Source: Parcubacteria group bacterium GW2011_GWA1_40_21 (lineage in GTDB: Bacteria; Patescibacteriota; Minisyncoccia; Phycocordibacterales; GWA1-40-21). Taken from it: a stretch of DNA of 32,965 nucleotides. Positions 17,260 to 25,797 of this stretch are shown here, one piece after another. The DNA is taken from contig LBYO01000015.1 of NCBI GenBank assembly GCA_000996205.1, forward strand, positions 1 to 32,965. Reading direction: 5' to 3'. Position numbers and translations under genes: made by a program. The notes under the pieces were generated by a model, which saw only the letters and a program-made list of their open reading frames with translations, was not told where the DNA came from and made no database searches. The stretch's first letter is position 1, and each line of letters starts with the position of its first letter.

Positions 17260-17697
17260 ATGGAACAAGACAAAACAACACTTTCGCTAGACGCTCAAAT
17301 TGAAGGGATACTTTTCTGGAAAGGGGAGCCTGTGCGGGTGAAAAAACTTGCTCAAATTTTAAACGCGACGGAAAATGATATTTTGTCGTCTCTTGAAATC
17401 CTAAAACAAAAACTTGAAGGAAGGGGAATGATTATCGTCTTCAAAGAAGACGAAGTAATGCTCGGAACGACGCCTCAAATGTCCGCGATTTTGGAAACTT
17501 TGACCAAAGAAGAGCTTGTGAAAGATTTGGGCAAGGCTGGACTGGAAACGATATCAATTATTCTTTATAAAGGACCTATTTCGCGGGCTGAAATTGATTA
17601 TATAAGAGGCGTGCAGTCTAATTTTATTTTGAGAAATCTTCTTGTGCGCGGCCTTATAGAAAAAGTGGTCAAACCAATACGAAAAAGTCAAAAATGA
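17260..17697 (+). CDS. scpB: Segregation and condensation protein B, probably C-terminally truncated
   Basis: LSLDAQIEGILFWKGEPVRVKKLAQIL and GLETISIILYKGPISRAEIDYIRGVQSNFILRNLLVRGLIEKV are ScpB signatures; the reading frame then departs into VKPIRKSQK*. Confidence 0.85.
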   Translation: MEQDKTTLSLDAQIEGILFWKGEPVRVKKLAQILNATENDILSSLEILKQKLEGRGMIIVFKEDEVMLGTTPQMSAILETLTKEELVKDLGKAGLETISIILYKGPISRAEIDYIRGVQSNFILRNLLVRGLIEKVVKPIRKSQK

Positions 17698-17836
17698 ATT
17701 TGAAAAAATAAACGAGCAAGCTTCCAAAGAAGAAGACGCTCTAAACAACACCTCAAACGACCTTGACGATGAGCCTCAAAAAATAGAAAATACAGATAAT
17801 GGAAACAGAAATGAATCATCCGACGCAAGAGTCTAG
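17675..17836 (+). pseudogene. Out-of-frame remnant of the ScpB C-terminal tail
   Basis: Other frame reads QYEKVKNEFEKINEQASKEEDALNNTSNDLDDEPQKIENTDNGNRNESSDARV*, resembling the acidic ScpB tail after the (L)P(E)YEKVxNEF region. Confidence 0.65.
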
Positions 17837-18818
17837 CCCGCCGTCTTCAAGCTTGAAGACGCGTTTTATCGCAACACTCTTATTCTTAATTCCGATCATT
17901 GTTATTCTGTTAACTTACCCAACGGCTAATGAATGGAGGAAAAACGCCACTGACTCGACGGTAAAAATTGAAAAACCGTTCCCCGAAACAAACATTCTGG
18001 CAAAAGCCGCTTATGTATGGGATGTTGAAAATCAAAAAATAATTTACGCGAAAAACGAGAAGGAGCCACTGCCCCTAGCATCGCTTGCAAAAGTAATGAC
18101 GGCGCTTGTGGCTTGGGAAGACAAAGGAGGTGAAGAGAAAATCAAAATTACTTCCGATTCCATAAGACAAGAGGGCGATAGCGGGCTTAAGAATGAAGAA
18201 AAATGGAAACTTAAAGACTTGATTGACTTCAGTTTAGTAACATCGTCAAACGACGGCATATACGCGGTCGCGAGCGCGATTGAAAGCGTTAGGTCCGGCT
18301 CAACGACAACGGAGATGACCTGTGGGCGAGAAAATGAACCGGACGCCGAATCGTCTCGCGAAAACTTCATGGATTTGATGAACAAAAAGGCGAAAGAAAT
18401 TTCGCTTAATCAGACTTTTTATTTAAATGAAACCGGATTGGATTCGTCTGATAATGTAAGCGGGGGATACGGATCAGCAGAAGATATGGCGAAATTATTC
18501 GCTTATATAATCAAAAACAACCCTGAGGTTCTTGAAGCGACGGCTTATGATGAGATCAAATTGGTATCTCTTGACGATATAGATCACAAAGCCAAAAATA
18601 CTAATGAAATCACGGGAGCAATTCCCAATTTAATCGCCTCAAAAACAGGATACACGGGTATTTCCGGCGGAAATTTGATCGTGGCTTTTGATCTTGGACT
18701 TATGAGACCGATTATTATTTCAGTTCTGGGATCAACAATAGATGGCAGATTTGAAGATATGGAAAAACTTATAGACGCGACTGTGAATTATTTGACTGAT
18801 AAAAATACTGAGAATTAA
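17799..18818 (+). CDS. D-alanyl-D-alanine carboxypeptidase (serine peptidase S11, DacA-like)
   Basis: PLASLAKVMTALVAWE (SxxK), TSSNDGIYAVAS (SxN), LIASKTGYTGISGGNLIVA (KTG); N-terminal hydrophobic anchor. Confidence 0.92.
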   Translation: METEMNHPTQESSPPSSSLKTRFIATLLFLIPIIVILLTYPTANEWRKNATDSTVKIEKPFPETNILAKAAYVWDVENQKIIYAKNEKEPLPLASLAKVMTALVAWEDKGGEEKIKITSDSIRQEGDSGLKNEEKWKLKDLIDFSLVTSSNDGIYAVASAIESVRSGSTTTEMTCGRENEPDAESSRENFMDLMNKKAKEISLNQTFYLNETGLDSSDNVSGGYGSAEDMAKLFAYIIKNNPEVLEATAYDEIKLVSLDDIDHKAKNTNEITGAIPNLIASKTGYTGISGGNLIVAFDLGLMRPIIISVLGSTIDGRFEDMEKLIDATVNYLTDKNTEN

Positions 18819-18901
18819 AATGCGCATTTGACTTTTATGTTGCAAGGAATAATCTTTAATAAGATATTAAAATTGAACTTTTTAAAGAAAGGAAATAATG
18901 T

Positions 18902-20359
18902 ATGAAAAAGCTGGAAGAATTGCTAAATGATGTCCCGATTGCGGAGATAATAGGTTCTGACGAAATTTCAGTCTCATCACTTTGTTTGGATTCCAGAAAA
19001 TGCCAACCGTCTTCAGTTTTTGCGGCTGTGAGAGGCGGATCTTCTGACGGGCATAATTTTATCAAAGAAGCGATTGAAAAAGGAGCGAATGCGATAATTT
19101 GCGAGGAATTTCCAAGCTTGCTTGCGGGAGGAGTAACTTATGTGAAAGTTTATGACACTCAAGCCGCGATTCCCAAAATAGCCAAAGCATTTTTTGGCGA
19201 CCCGTCTTCGCGATTGAAACTTGTCGGAGTGACGGGAACGAACGGCAAGACTACCACGACCACTCTTCTGTATTGCTTATTCAAAAAGCTAGGTTTCAAG
19301 GTTGGCTTGATTTCAACAGTGAAGAATATGGTAGACGATAAAGAGTTTTCTACGAACAACACCACGCCGGACGCGATAACATTAAATGAGTTGTTGAACG
19401 ATATGGTTCAAGCCGGATGCTCATATTGCTTTATGGAAGTTAGCTCGCATTCGGTGGTGCAACACAGGATAGACGGACTGAAATTCGCCGGAGCGATATT
19501 CACCAATATTACTCACGACCATCTGGATTATCACGGATCGTTTGAGGAGTATATGAAAGCCAAGCAAGGGTTTTTGGAAATGCTGGAGAATGACGCTTTC
19601 GTATTGAGCAATCTTGACGATGAAAATGCGAAAGTGATGGATAGAAATTCCAAAGCCGCCAAAAAGTATTTTTCTCTAAAATCACCGGCTGATTTCAGCG
19701 CTAAAATCGTTGGGAACGGATTTGACGGACTATTGCTTGACATTGGTGGCTATCGAGTCAGGACAAAACTTATCGGCAGTTTCAATGCTTATAATTTTTT
19801 GGGCATCTACGGCGCTTCTGTTCTGTTGGATCAAAAAAGGTCTCGGGTTTTAGAAATATTGAGCAATCTTGATCCGGTGAAAGGAAGATTTGAGCATTTC
19901 AAATCAAAGAAAGGAGTCATCGGAATTGTTGATTACGCTCACACGCCGGACGCAGTGGAAAATGTATTGAAAACCGTCCGCGACATAAAAGGCGATAGGG
20001 GAAAGGTGATAACTGTAATCGGCTGCGGTGGCGACAGAGACGCGACAAAAAGGCCAATAATGGCGGAAATAGCAGCTATGTTTAGCGACAGGCTTATTAT
20101 CACTTCTGATAATCCTCGTTCAGAAGACCCGGTTATTATAATTGAGCAGATGAAAAAAGGACTTGATAATGAAGCAGAAAAAAAGACTTTAACGATTGCG
20201 GACAGAAGGGAAGCGATAAGAGAAGCTTGCTCGCTTGCTGTGCCCGGCGACATTATTCTCTTGGCCGGCAAAGGCCACGAAACATACCAAGAAATAGAAG
20301 GCGCAAAAAATCATTTTGATGATATAGAAGAATTGCGTTTTCTCCTTCAGCTTCAGTAA
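18902..20359 (+). CDS. murE: UDP-N-acetylmuramoyl-tripeptide synthetase MurE
   Basis: CLDSRKCQPSSVFAAVRGGSSDGHNFIKEAIEKGA, GVTGTNGKTTTTTLL, FTNITHDHLDYHGSFEEYMKAKQ, ITSDNPRSEDP (the DNPR motif suggests meso-DAP). Confidence 0.94.
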   Translation: MKKLEELLNDVPIAEIIGSDEISVSSLCLDSRKCQPSSVFAAVRGGSSDGHNFIKEAIEKGANAIICEEFPSLLAGGVTYVKVYDTQAAIPKIAKAFFGDPSSRLKLVGVTGTNGKTTTTTLLYCLFKKLGFKVGLISTVKNMVDDKEFSTNNTTPDAITLNELLNDMVQAGCSYCFMEVSSHSVVQHRIDGLKFAGAIFTNITHDHLDYHGSFEEYMKAKQGFLEMLENDAFVLSNLDDENAKVMDRNSKAAKKYFSLKSPADFSAKIVGNGFDGLLLDIGGYRVRTKLIGSFNAYNFLGIYGASVLLDQKRSRVLEILSNLDPVKGRFEHFKSKKGVIGIVDYAHTPDAVENVLKTVRDIKGDRGKVITVIGCGGDRDATKRPIMAEIAAMFSDRLIITSDNPRSEDPVIIIEQMKKGLDNEAEKKTLTIADRREAIREACSLAVPGDIILLAGKGHETYQEIEGAKNHFDDIEELRFLLQLQ

Positions 20360-20371
20360 AATTATTTTACC

Positions 20372-20410
20372 AAACCCCGATTAGTTTTTAAAGACTAATC
20401 GGGGTTTATT
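20372..20410 (+). terminator. Intrinsic terminator
   Basis: AAACCCCGATTAGT TTTTAAAG ACTAATCGGGGTTT ATT. Confidence 0.75.
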
Positions 20411-20434
20411 AAATTAACTGAATTATAACATAAC

Positions 20435-20540
20435 CCCAAATTATGAAATGCAAAAATTCAGGTCTGGTTGAGCAAAAACATTTAAAAACAAATAGCTTTT
20501 GCGACCCGAGGACCTGAATTTTTGCATTTCGTAATTTGGG
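20435..20540. repeat. Foldback dispersed repeat family A, copy 2
   Basis: CCCAAATTATGAAATGCAAAAATTCAGGTC...GGACCTGAATTTTTGCATTTCGTAATTTGGG long arms around the same core as copy 1. Confidence 0.88.
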
Positions 20541-20549
20541 AAATATAAA

Positions 20550-20921
20550 CTAAAACGAGGCGATAAGCATAAGAGCCGCGCCGATTAAGGCTAAATTTTT
20601 GAAGAAATGCGTCATATCGGTCATTTTTGCCATCGGGTCGGAATTTTTCCAGTAAGAATGAATTAGAAAAGAAACCGGCAATAGGAAAGCTATTATAAGT
20701 ATTAGCGAAATGACGGGATGAATGCCGAAAATTATTCCAACCCCTCCCAAAAAAATCAAAACACCGGAAAAATAAACCGCCATGCTCGGCATAGGAATTT
20801 TTTTGGAAGCGGCATAGCCGGCAAGCATTTTATGGTTGCCGAAATGATTCAGTCCCATCATCACGAAATAACCGCCGAACATAATCCGACCGATAAGGAA
20901 AATAATTGCTGATGTTGTCAT
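20550..20921 (-). CDS. DoxX family membrane protein
   Basis: IGRIMFGGYFVMMGLNHFGNHKMLAGYAASKKIPMPSMAVYFSGVLIFLGGVGIIFG and four hydrophobic segments. Confidence 0.85.
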   Translation of the reverse strand: MTTSAIIFLIGRIMFGGYFVMMGLNHFGNHKMLAGYAASKKIPMPSMAVYFSGVLIFLGGVGIIFGIHPVISLILIIAFLLPVSFLIHSYWKNSDPMAKMTDMTHFFKNLALIGAALMLIASF

Positions 20922-20969
20922 AATGTTTTAAAAATTTATTATTAAAAGCTAAATGCGTTTGGCATTTGA

Positions 20970-20975
20970 TATAAT
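20970..20975 (+). promoter_or_regulatory. Candidate -10 box of mraY
   Basis: TATAAT 16 nt upstream of the likely mraY ATG at 20992. Confidence 0.4.
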
Positions 20976-20991
20976 AACACATAATGACAAT

Positions 20992-22047
20992 ATGATAATA
21001 AATGTCATCAAAGTCCTTTTTCCTTCGGCGCTGGCTTTCTTTATCGGCCTTCTGATAACGCCGATTCTCACTAAGTATTTTTATAAATACAAAATGTGGA
21101 AGAAGTCATCACGGAGCATGTCTCAAACTTCCGCGGATTTTGTGAAAATACATAACGAAAAAGGGGAACTGAATACCCCCAGAGTCGGTGGAATTATCAT
21201 TTGGCTCAGCGTCTTCCTCACGATTTTCGTCATTTATCTCGTTTCCGTTTTTTTCCCTTCACAGCTTACGGGGAAGATGTCTTTCTTGAGCCGGGGGCAG
21301 ACAATCGTTCCTTTGTTCGCTCTTTTGGCGGCATCGCTTTTGGGGCTGGTTGACGATTTTTTTCAAATTATAGGCAAGGGCGGATACGCCGGAGACGCTA
21401 TCGCTTATCGGAAAATAAAAATTGCGGCAGTCGTCATAATCGGAGCACTCATAGGGTCATGGTTCTTCTACAAACTGGGAGTTTCTTCAATATCAATTCC
21501 TTTTCTAGGGGCGATTGACATCGGATTTTTATTCATACCGTTTTTCATAATCGTTATGCTCTCCGTTTTCTCAAGCAGTGTCGTGGACGGGATTGACGGA
21601 CTCGCTGGCGGGCTTATGGCGGAAGTTTTCGCCGCTTACGCGACAATAGCTTTTTTCCACAATCAAATAGACTTGGCGGCCTTTTGCGCCGTGCTTGCCG
21701 GAGGAATACTGGCATTTCTTTGGTTTAATGTTCCGCCGGCCAGATTTTATATGGGAGAGACTGGCATTCTCGGCCTCACCATCACTCTTTCAGTCGTCGC
21801 GTTTCTCACTGATTCCGTTGTCGTATTGCCCATTATCGCTTTTCCACTCGTCATAACTTCTTTTTCGGTTATCGCGCAAATGTTTTCCAAAAAATTTCGC
21901 AACGGGAAAAAAATATTAATTGTCGCGCCGATACACCACCACTTTGAAGCTAAAGGGTGGTCTCGTTCCAAAATCACAATGAGATATTGGATAATCGGGG
22001 TCGTATTCGCCGTTCTCGGAATAATTTTAGCTCTTGTCGGTCGATAA
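20992..22047 (+). CDS. mraY: Phospho-N-acetylmuramoyl-pentapeptide-transferase MraY
   Basis: HNEKGELNTPRVGGIIIW, GLVDDFFQI, VDGIDGLAGGL, APIHHHFEAKGWSRSKITMRYWIIG. ORF opens at 20953 but a candidate promoter precedes ATG 20992. Confidence 0.95.
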   Translation: MIINVIKVLFPSALAFFIGLLITPILTKYFYKYKMWKKSSRSMSQTSADFVKIHNEKGELNTPRVGGIIIWLSVFLTIFVIYLVSVFFPSQLTGKMSFLSRGQTIVPLFALLAASLLGLVDDFFQIIGKGGYAGDAIAYRKIKIAAVVIIGALIGSWFFYKLGVSSISIPFLGAIDIGFLFIPFFIIVMLSVFSSSVVDGIDGLAGGLMAEVFAAYATIAFFHNQIDLAAFCAVLAGGILAFLWFNVPPARFYMGETGILGLTITLSVVAFLTDSVVVLPIIAFPLVITSFSVIAQMFSKKFRNGKKILIVAPIHHHFEAKGWSRSKITMRYWIIGVVFAVLGIILALVGR

Positions 22048-22092
22048 ATTTAATTTATAAAAAACAGTTTTTTAAGACCAGCGAATTTTCAA

Positions 22093-23193
22093 ATGAAAAG
22101 CAAAAAAGTTGATAGAATATTTTTAGCGACGGTCATTTTTTTAACCATTCTCGGTTTTTCTGTTTTTGCTTCCGCGTCTCTCAGCCTTTTGGCGAGAGAC
22201 GGCGCGAGATTCTCCAACATCGCCTTTAACCAGACTTTCTTCGGATTATTTCTCGGTTCCGTAGCCTGCCTGATCTTGTCAAAAATCCATTACAGGGTAT
22301 GGAGAAAATATGCGTTGCTTATATTTATCACCGGAATCGTTTTGACGCTTTTGGTTTTCGCGCCGAAATTAGGGTTCGCGCACAACGGAGCCAAAAGATG
22401 GCTTTCAATAGGCGGGATTTCATTCCAGCCCGCCGAGTTTTTGAAAATAGCTTTCGTGATATATTTCGCGGCGTGGCTGTCGGGCGTAAAAGAAAAAACA
22501 GCCACTTTCAGATACGGTCTTCTGCCATTCCTCATACTTATCGGTATCGTTGGCGCGATAATGCTCAAACAGCCTGATACTGACGGACTTGTCGTGATAG
22601 CAATGGCCGGATTGGGAATATTCGTGACAGCGGGAGCAAGATGGAGAGATATAATCATCCTGATTCTTGCTCTGCTTATGGCGATAACGGCCACGGCGTA
22701 TTTTCGGCCTTATGTGATGGACAGATTTATGACCTTTTTCAATCCGGCGGCCAATTCCAGAGATGCCGGTTATCAAATCCAGCAATCTCTCATAGCGATA
22801 GGTTCGGGCGAAATGTTCGGAAGAGGTTTCGGCCAAAGCATACAAAAATTCAAATTTCTGCCTGAGTCTATGGGGGATTCCATATTCGCCGTCGCGGCCG
22901 AGGAGTTCGGCTTTGTCGGAAGTTTTTTTGTGATTCTTGTCTTTGTCTTTTTTGTTTTTCGTGGCTTTAAAATAGCTCTCAAATCTCCGGATATGTTCGG
23001 TGGACTTTTGGTAGTTGGAATTGTTATACTTGTCATATCTCAGTCATTTATAAACATAGCTTCAATGCTCGGTGTCATACCTTTGTCCGGACTGCCTCTT
23101 ATTTTTTTCAGCCAAGGCGGGACATCTATGTTTTTCACATTAGCCGAGATGGGAATAATTTTAAATGTGTCCAAGTATAGAAAATCGGCATAA
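22093..23193 (+). CDS. ftsW: SEDS family protein FtsW/RodA
   Basis: GAKRWLSIGGISFQPAEFLKIAFVIYFAAWL, IMLKQPDTDGLVVIAMAGLGIF, GYQIQQSLIAIGSGEMFGRGFGQSIQKFKFLPESMGDSIFAVAAEEFGFVGS. Confidence 0.93.
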   Translation: MKSKKVDRIFLATVIFLTILGFSVFASASLSLLARDGARFSNIAFNQTFFGLFLGSVACLILSKIHYRVWRKYALLIFITGIVLTLLVFAPKLGFAHNGAKRWLSIGGISFQPAEFLKIAFVIYFAAWLSGVKEKTATFRYGLLPFLILIGIVGAIMLKQPDTDGLVVIAMAGLGIFVTAGARWRDIIILILALLMAITATAYFRPYVMDRFMTFFNPAANSRDAGYQIQQSLIAIGSGEMFGRGFGQSIQKFKFLPESMGDSIFAVAAEEFGFVGSFFVILVFVFFVFRGFKIALKSPDMFGGLLVVGIVILVISQSFINIASMLGVIPLSGLPLIFFSQGGTSMFFTLAEMGIILNVSKYRKSA

Positions 23194-23225
23194 AAATGGA
23201 AAGCGGCTGAAGAACTTTGCCACTT

Positions 23226-23278
23226 GAATCGCGAAACTTCATTATGCGTGTTCCGCGAATAATGAAGTTTTGTGATTC
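23226..23278 (+). repeat. 20-bp hairpin between ftsW and murG
   Basis: GAATCGCGAAACTTCATTAT ... ATAATGAAGTTTTGTGATTC; the two mismatches become G-U pairs in plus-strand RNA. Confidence 0.75.
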
Positions 23279-23317
23279 GCAAATTTATAAATTTTTTTTC
23301 GATTAAACATAATTCAA

Positions 23318-24445
23318 ATGAAAATATTGCTAACAGGAGGAGGTTCAGGCGGTCATTTCTATCCGATAATCGCGGTTGCGGAAGAGATTAATCGCATTGT
23401 AAAAGACGAGAAGCTTATCGCGCCTCAACTTTTCTTTATGTCCGATTATCCGTACGACAAAGGAGCGCTTATTGAAAATAATATCACATTTGTGAAAAGC
23501 CGAGCGGGAAAAATGCGAAAATATTTTTCAATATTAAATGTCATTGACGCGATCAGAACCTTAATCGGAGTTGTTTCGGCTCTGATAAAAGTCTACCGAA
23601 TATACCCGGATGTCATCTTCAGCAAAGGCGCTTACGCGAGCTTTCCGGTACTTGTCGCCGCGAAGTTTTTCAGGATTCCGGTGGTGATTCACGAGTCAGA
23701 CAGCGTGCCCGGGAGAGTCAACGAATGGGCCGGGAAATTCGCCGAAAAAATCGCGGTGTCTTATCCCGATGCCGTAAAATTTTTTGACCCCGCAAAAACA
23801 GCTTTTACCGGAAACCCGATAAGAAAAGAAATATTGAATCCGATAACAAGCGGCGCTCATGAATTTTTAAAACTTGAAACCAATCTTCCAGTCATTCTTA
23901 TATTAGGAGGTTCTCTCGGCGCGCAAATCATAAATGACGCGATAGTGGAGGCTCTGCCGGCCCTTGTGGAAAATTATCAAATAATTCACCAGACCGGGAA
24001 AAACAACATAAAAGGCGCTTTGCAAATGGCCGATATTGTTTTAGCCGGGAATCCGAAAGGAAGCCGATATAAGCCTTTTGATTATCTTAACAATCTAGCA
24101 ATGAGTATGTCGGCTGGCGTCGCCGATTTGGTAATCTCAAGGGCGGGATCGGCAATTTTTGAAATAGCGGCGTGGGGAATTCCTTCAATCATTATTCCCA
24201 TAACCAATTCGGTTTCAAACCATCAAAGGATGAATGCCTACAGCTACGCGAGAAGCGGCGCCGCGATCGTAATTGAAGAATCCAACTTGAGCGACAATAT
24301 ACTTGTTTCGGAGGCGAACAGAATAATAAGAAACAAAACGGAAAGCGACAGGATGAGAAAAAACGCCAAAGAATTCGCCAAAATTGACGCGGCGGAAAAA
24401 ATAGCCAGAGAAATAATACACATAGCGCTTAAGCACGAAAGATGA
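23318..24445 (+). CDS. murG: UDP-N-acetylglucosamine--N-acetylmuramyl-(pentapeptide) pyrophosphoryl-undecaprenol GlcNAc transferase
   Basis: MKILLTGGGSGGHFYPIIAVAEEI; HESDSVPGRVN; ILGGSLGAQIIND; DLVISRAGSAIFEIAAWGIPSIIIPI. Confidence 0.94.
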   Translation: MKILLTGGGSGGHFYPIIAVAEEINRIVKDEKLIAPQLFFMSDYPYDKGALIENNITFVKSRAGKMRKYFSILNVIDAIRTLIGVVSALIKVYRIYPDVIFSKGAYASFPVLVAAKFFRIPVVIHESDSVPGRVNEWAGKFAEKIAVSYPDAVKFFDPAKTAFTGNPIRKEILNPITSGAHEFLKLETNLPVILILGGSLGAQIINDAIVEALPALVENYQIIHQTGKNNIKGALQMADIVLAGNPKGSRYKPFDYLNNLAMSMSAGVADLVISRAGSAIFEIAAWGIPSIIIPITNSVSNHQRMNAYSYARSGAAIVIEESNLSDNILVSEANRIIRNKTESDRMRKNAKEFAKIDAAEKIAREIIHIALKHER

Positions 24446-25797
24446 AAACACCGGACGCAAACAAAAAAACAATCGTTCGTTTCGCTCCGAGTCCCACCGG
24501 AGCGCTTCACTTGGGTGGCGCTCGCACCGCGCTTTTCAATTATCTTTTTGCCAGACAAAATAAAGGCAAGTTTATTTTGAGAATTGAAGACACCGACAAG
24601 GAGCGCTCAAAGAAAGAGCACGAAGAAGACATCGTGAACGGCCTGAAGTGGCTGGGTTTTGATTTCGACGAATTTTACAGGCAGTCCGAAAGGGAAGACA
24701 TTTACAAAAAATATCTTAAAAAGCTCATTGGCGAAGGCAAGGCGTATGTTTCAAAAGAATCCGGCGCTCTGGAGGCTGGAGAGAGAAGCGAAGTCATAAG
24801 ATTCAAAAATCCCAATAAAAAAATTTCGTTCAGCGATATGATAAGAGGAGAAATTGAATTTGACACAACAGAGCTCAAAGATTTTGTCATCGCTAAAAGT
24901 CTTGAAGAACCTTTGTTCCATCTCGCGGTGGTTGTTGACGATTTTGAAATGGAAATTACTCATATCATAAGGGGCGAAGACCATATTTCCAACACCCCGC
25001 GCCAAATACTCATTCAAGAGGCCATCGGCGCTCCGAAGCCTTTTTACGCCCATTTGCCGCTAATTCTTGACAGTGACCGGGCCAAGTTGTCAAAGAGAAA
25101 GCACGGGGAAAAAGTTTCTCTTTCGCATTACATAAAACAGGACTACCTGCCTCAAGCCGTCTCCAATTTCATGGCTCTTCTCGGCTGGAATCCGGGCACG
25201 AACCAGGAAATTTTCACATTAGACGAGTTGATTGAAAAATTCAACATAAAAAAAATACAAAAAGGCGGCGCGATCTTCAATGAAGAGAAAATGAAATGGG
25301 TGAACAAAGAGCACCTCAAACTTCTTCCACCTGACCAAATCGCGGATGAAATCTATAAAATTGCGAGAAATCATTACGACACGGATATATCATATGTTAA
25401 AAAATTATATCCTTTGATTCTGGACAGGATAAATTCATTCGGCGATGTGAACGGCATAATAGAAGCGGGAGAAATAGACTTCTTTTTCAAAAGACCGGAT
25501 TACGAAAAAGATTCGTTGAAATGGAAAGGTGATTCCGACATTATGATGACAAAAACGCACTTGGAACATGCCCGATTATCACTTGAAAATATTTCGGAAG
25601 AACAATTCACAATTGACAACATAAAGAATGTGTTGTTCGGATATGCCGAAAAAATGGGGAAGGGGAGCGTCCTTTGGCCGATCAGATTCGCTCTTTCCGG
25701 CAGAGAAAAGTCGCCGGACCCGTTCGCCATAATGTCCGCGCTCGGGAAAAAGGAAACGATAGAGAGGATAAAAATCGCGGAGCAAAAAATAAAATGA
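24442..25797 (+). CDS. gltX: Glutamyl-tRNA synthetase
   Basis: VRFAPSPTGALHLGGARTALFNYLFAR (HIGH region), LSKRKHGEKVSL (KMSKS-like), LRIEDTDKERS; ATGA overlap with murG. Confidence 0.95.
   Translation: MKTPDANKKTIVRFAPSPTGALHLGGARTALFNYLFARQNKGKFILRIEDTDKERSKKEHEEDIVNGLKWLGFDFDEFYRQSEREDIYKKYLKKLIGEGKAYVSKESGALEAGERSEVIRFKNPNKKISFSDMIRGEIEFDTTELKDFVIAKSLEEPLFHLAVVVDDFEMEITHIIRGEDHISNTPRQILIQEAIGAPKPFYAHLPLILDSDRAKLSKRKHGEKVSLSHYIKQDYLPQAVSNFMALLGWNPGTNQEIFTLDELIEKFNIKKIQKGGAIFNEEKMKWVNKEHLKLLPPDQIADEIYKIARNHYDTDISYVKKLYPLILDRINSFGDVNGIIEAGEIDFFFKRPDYEKDSLKWKGDSDIMMTKTHLEHARLSLENISEEQFTIDNIKNVLFGYAEKMGKGSVLWPIRFALSGREKSPDPFAIMSALGKKETIERIKIAEQKIK

Noticed and set aside
22290-22845. Minus-strand ORFs of 134 and 141 aa
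   Set aside because: Antisense to ftsW/rodA; no motif or RBS support.
25674-25793. N-terminal extension of the M23 protein
   Set aside because: Lies inside gltX in another frame; ATG 25794 gives an ATGA overlap and a proper TM signal.
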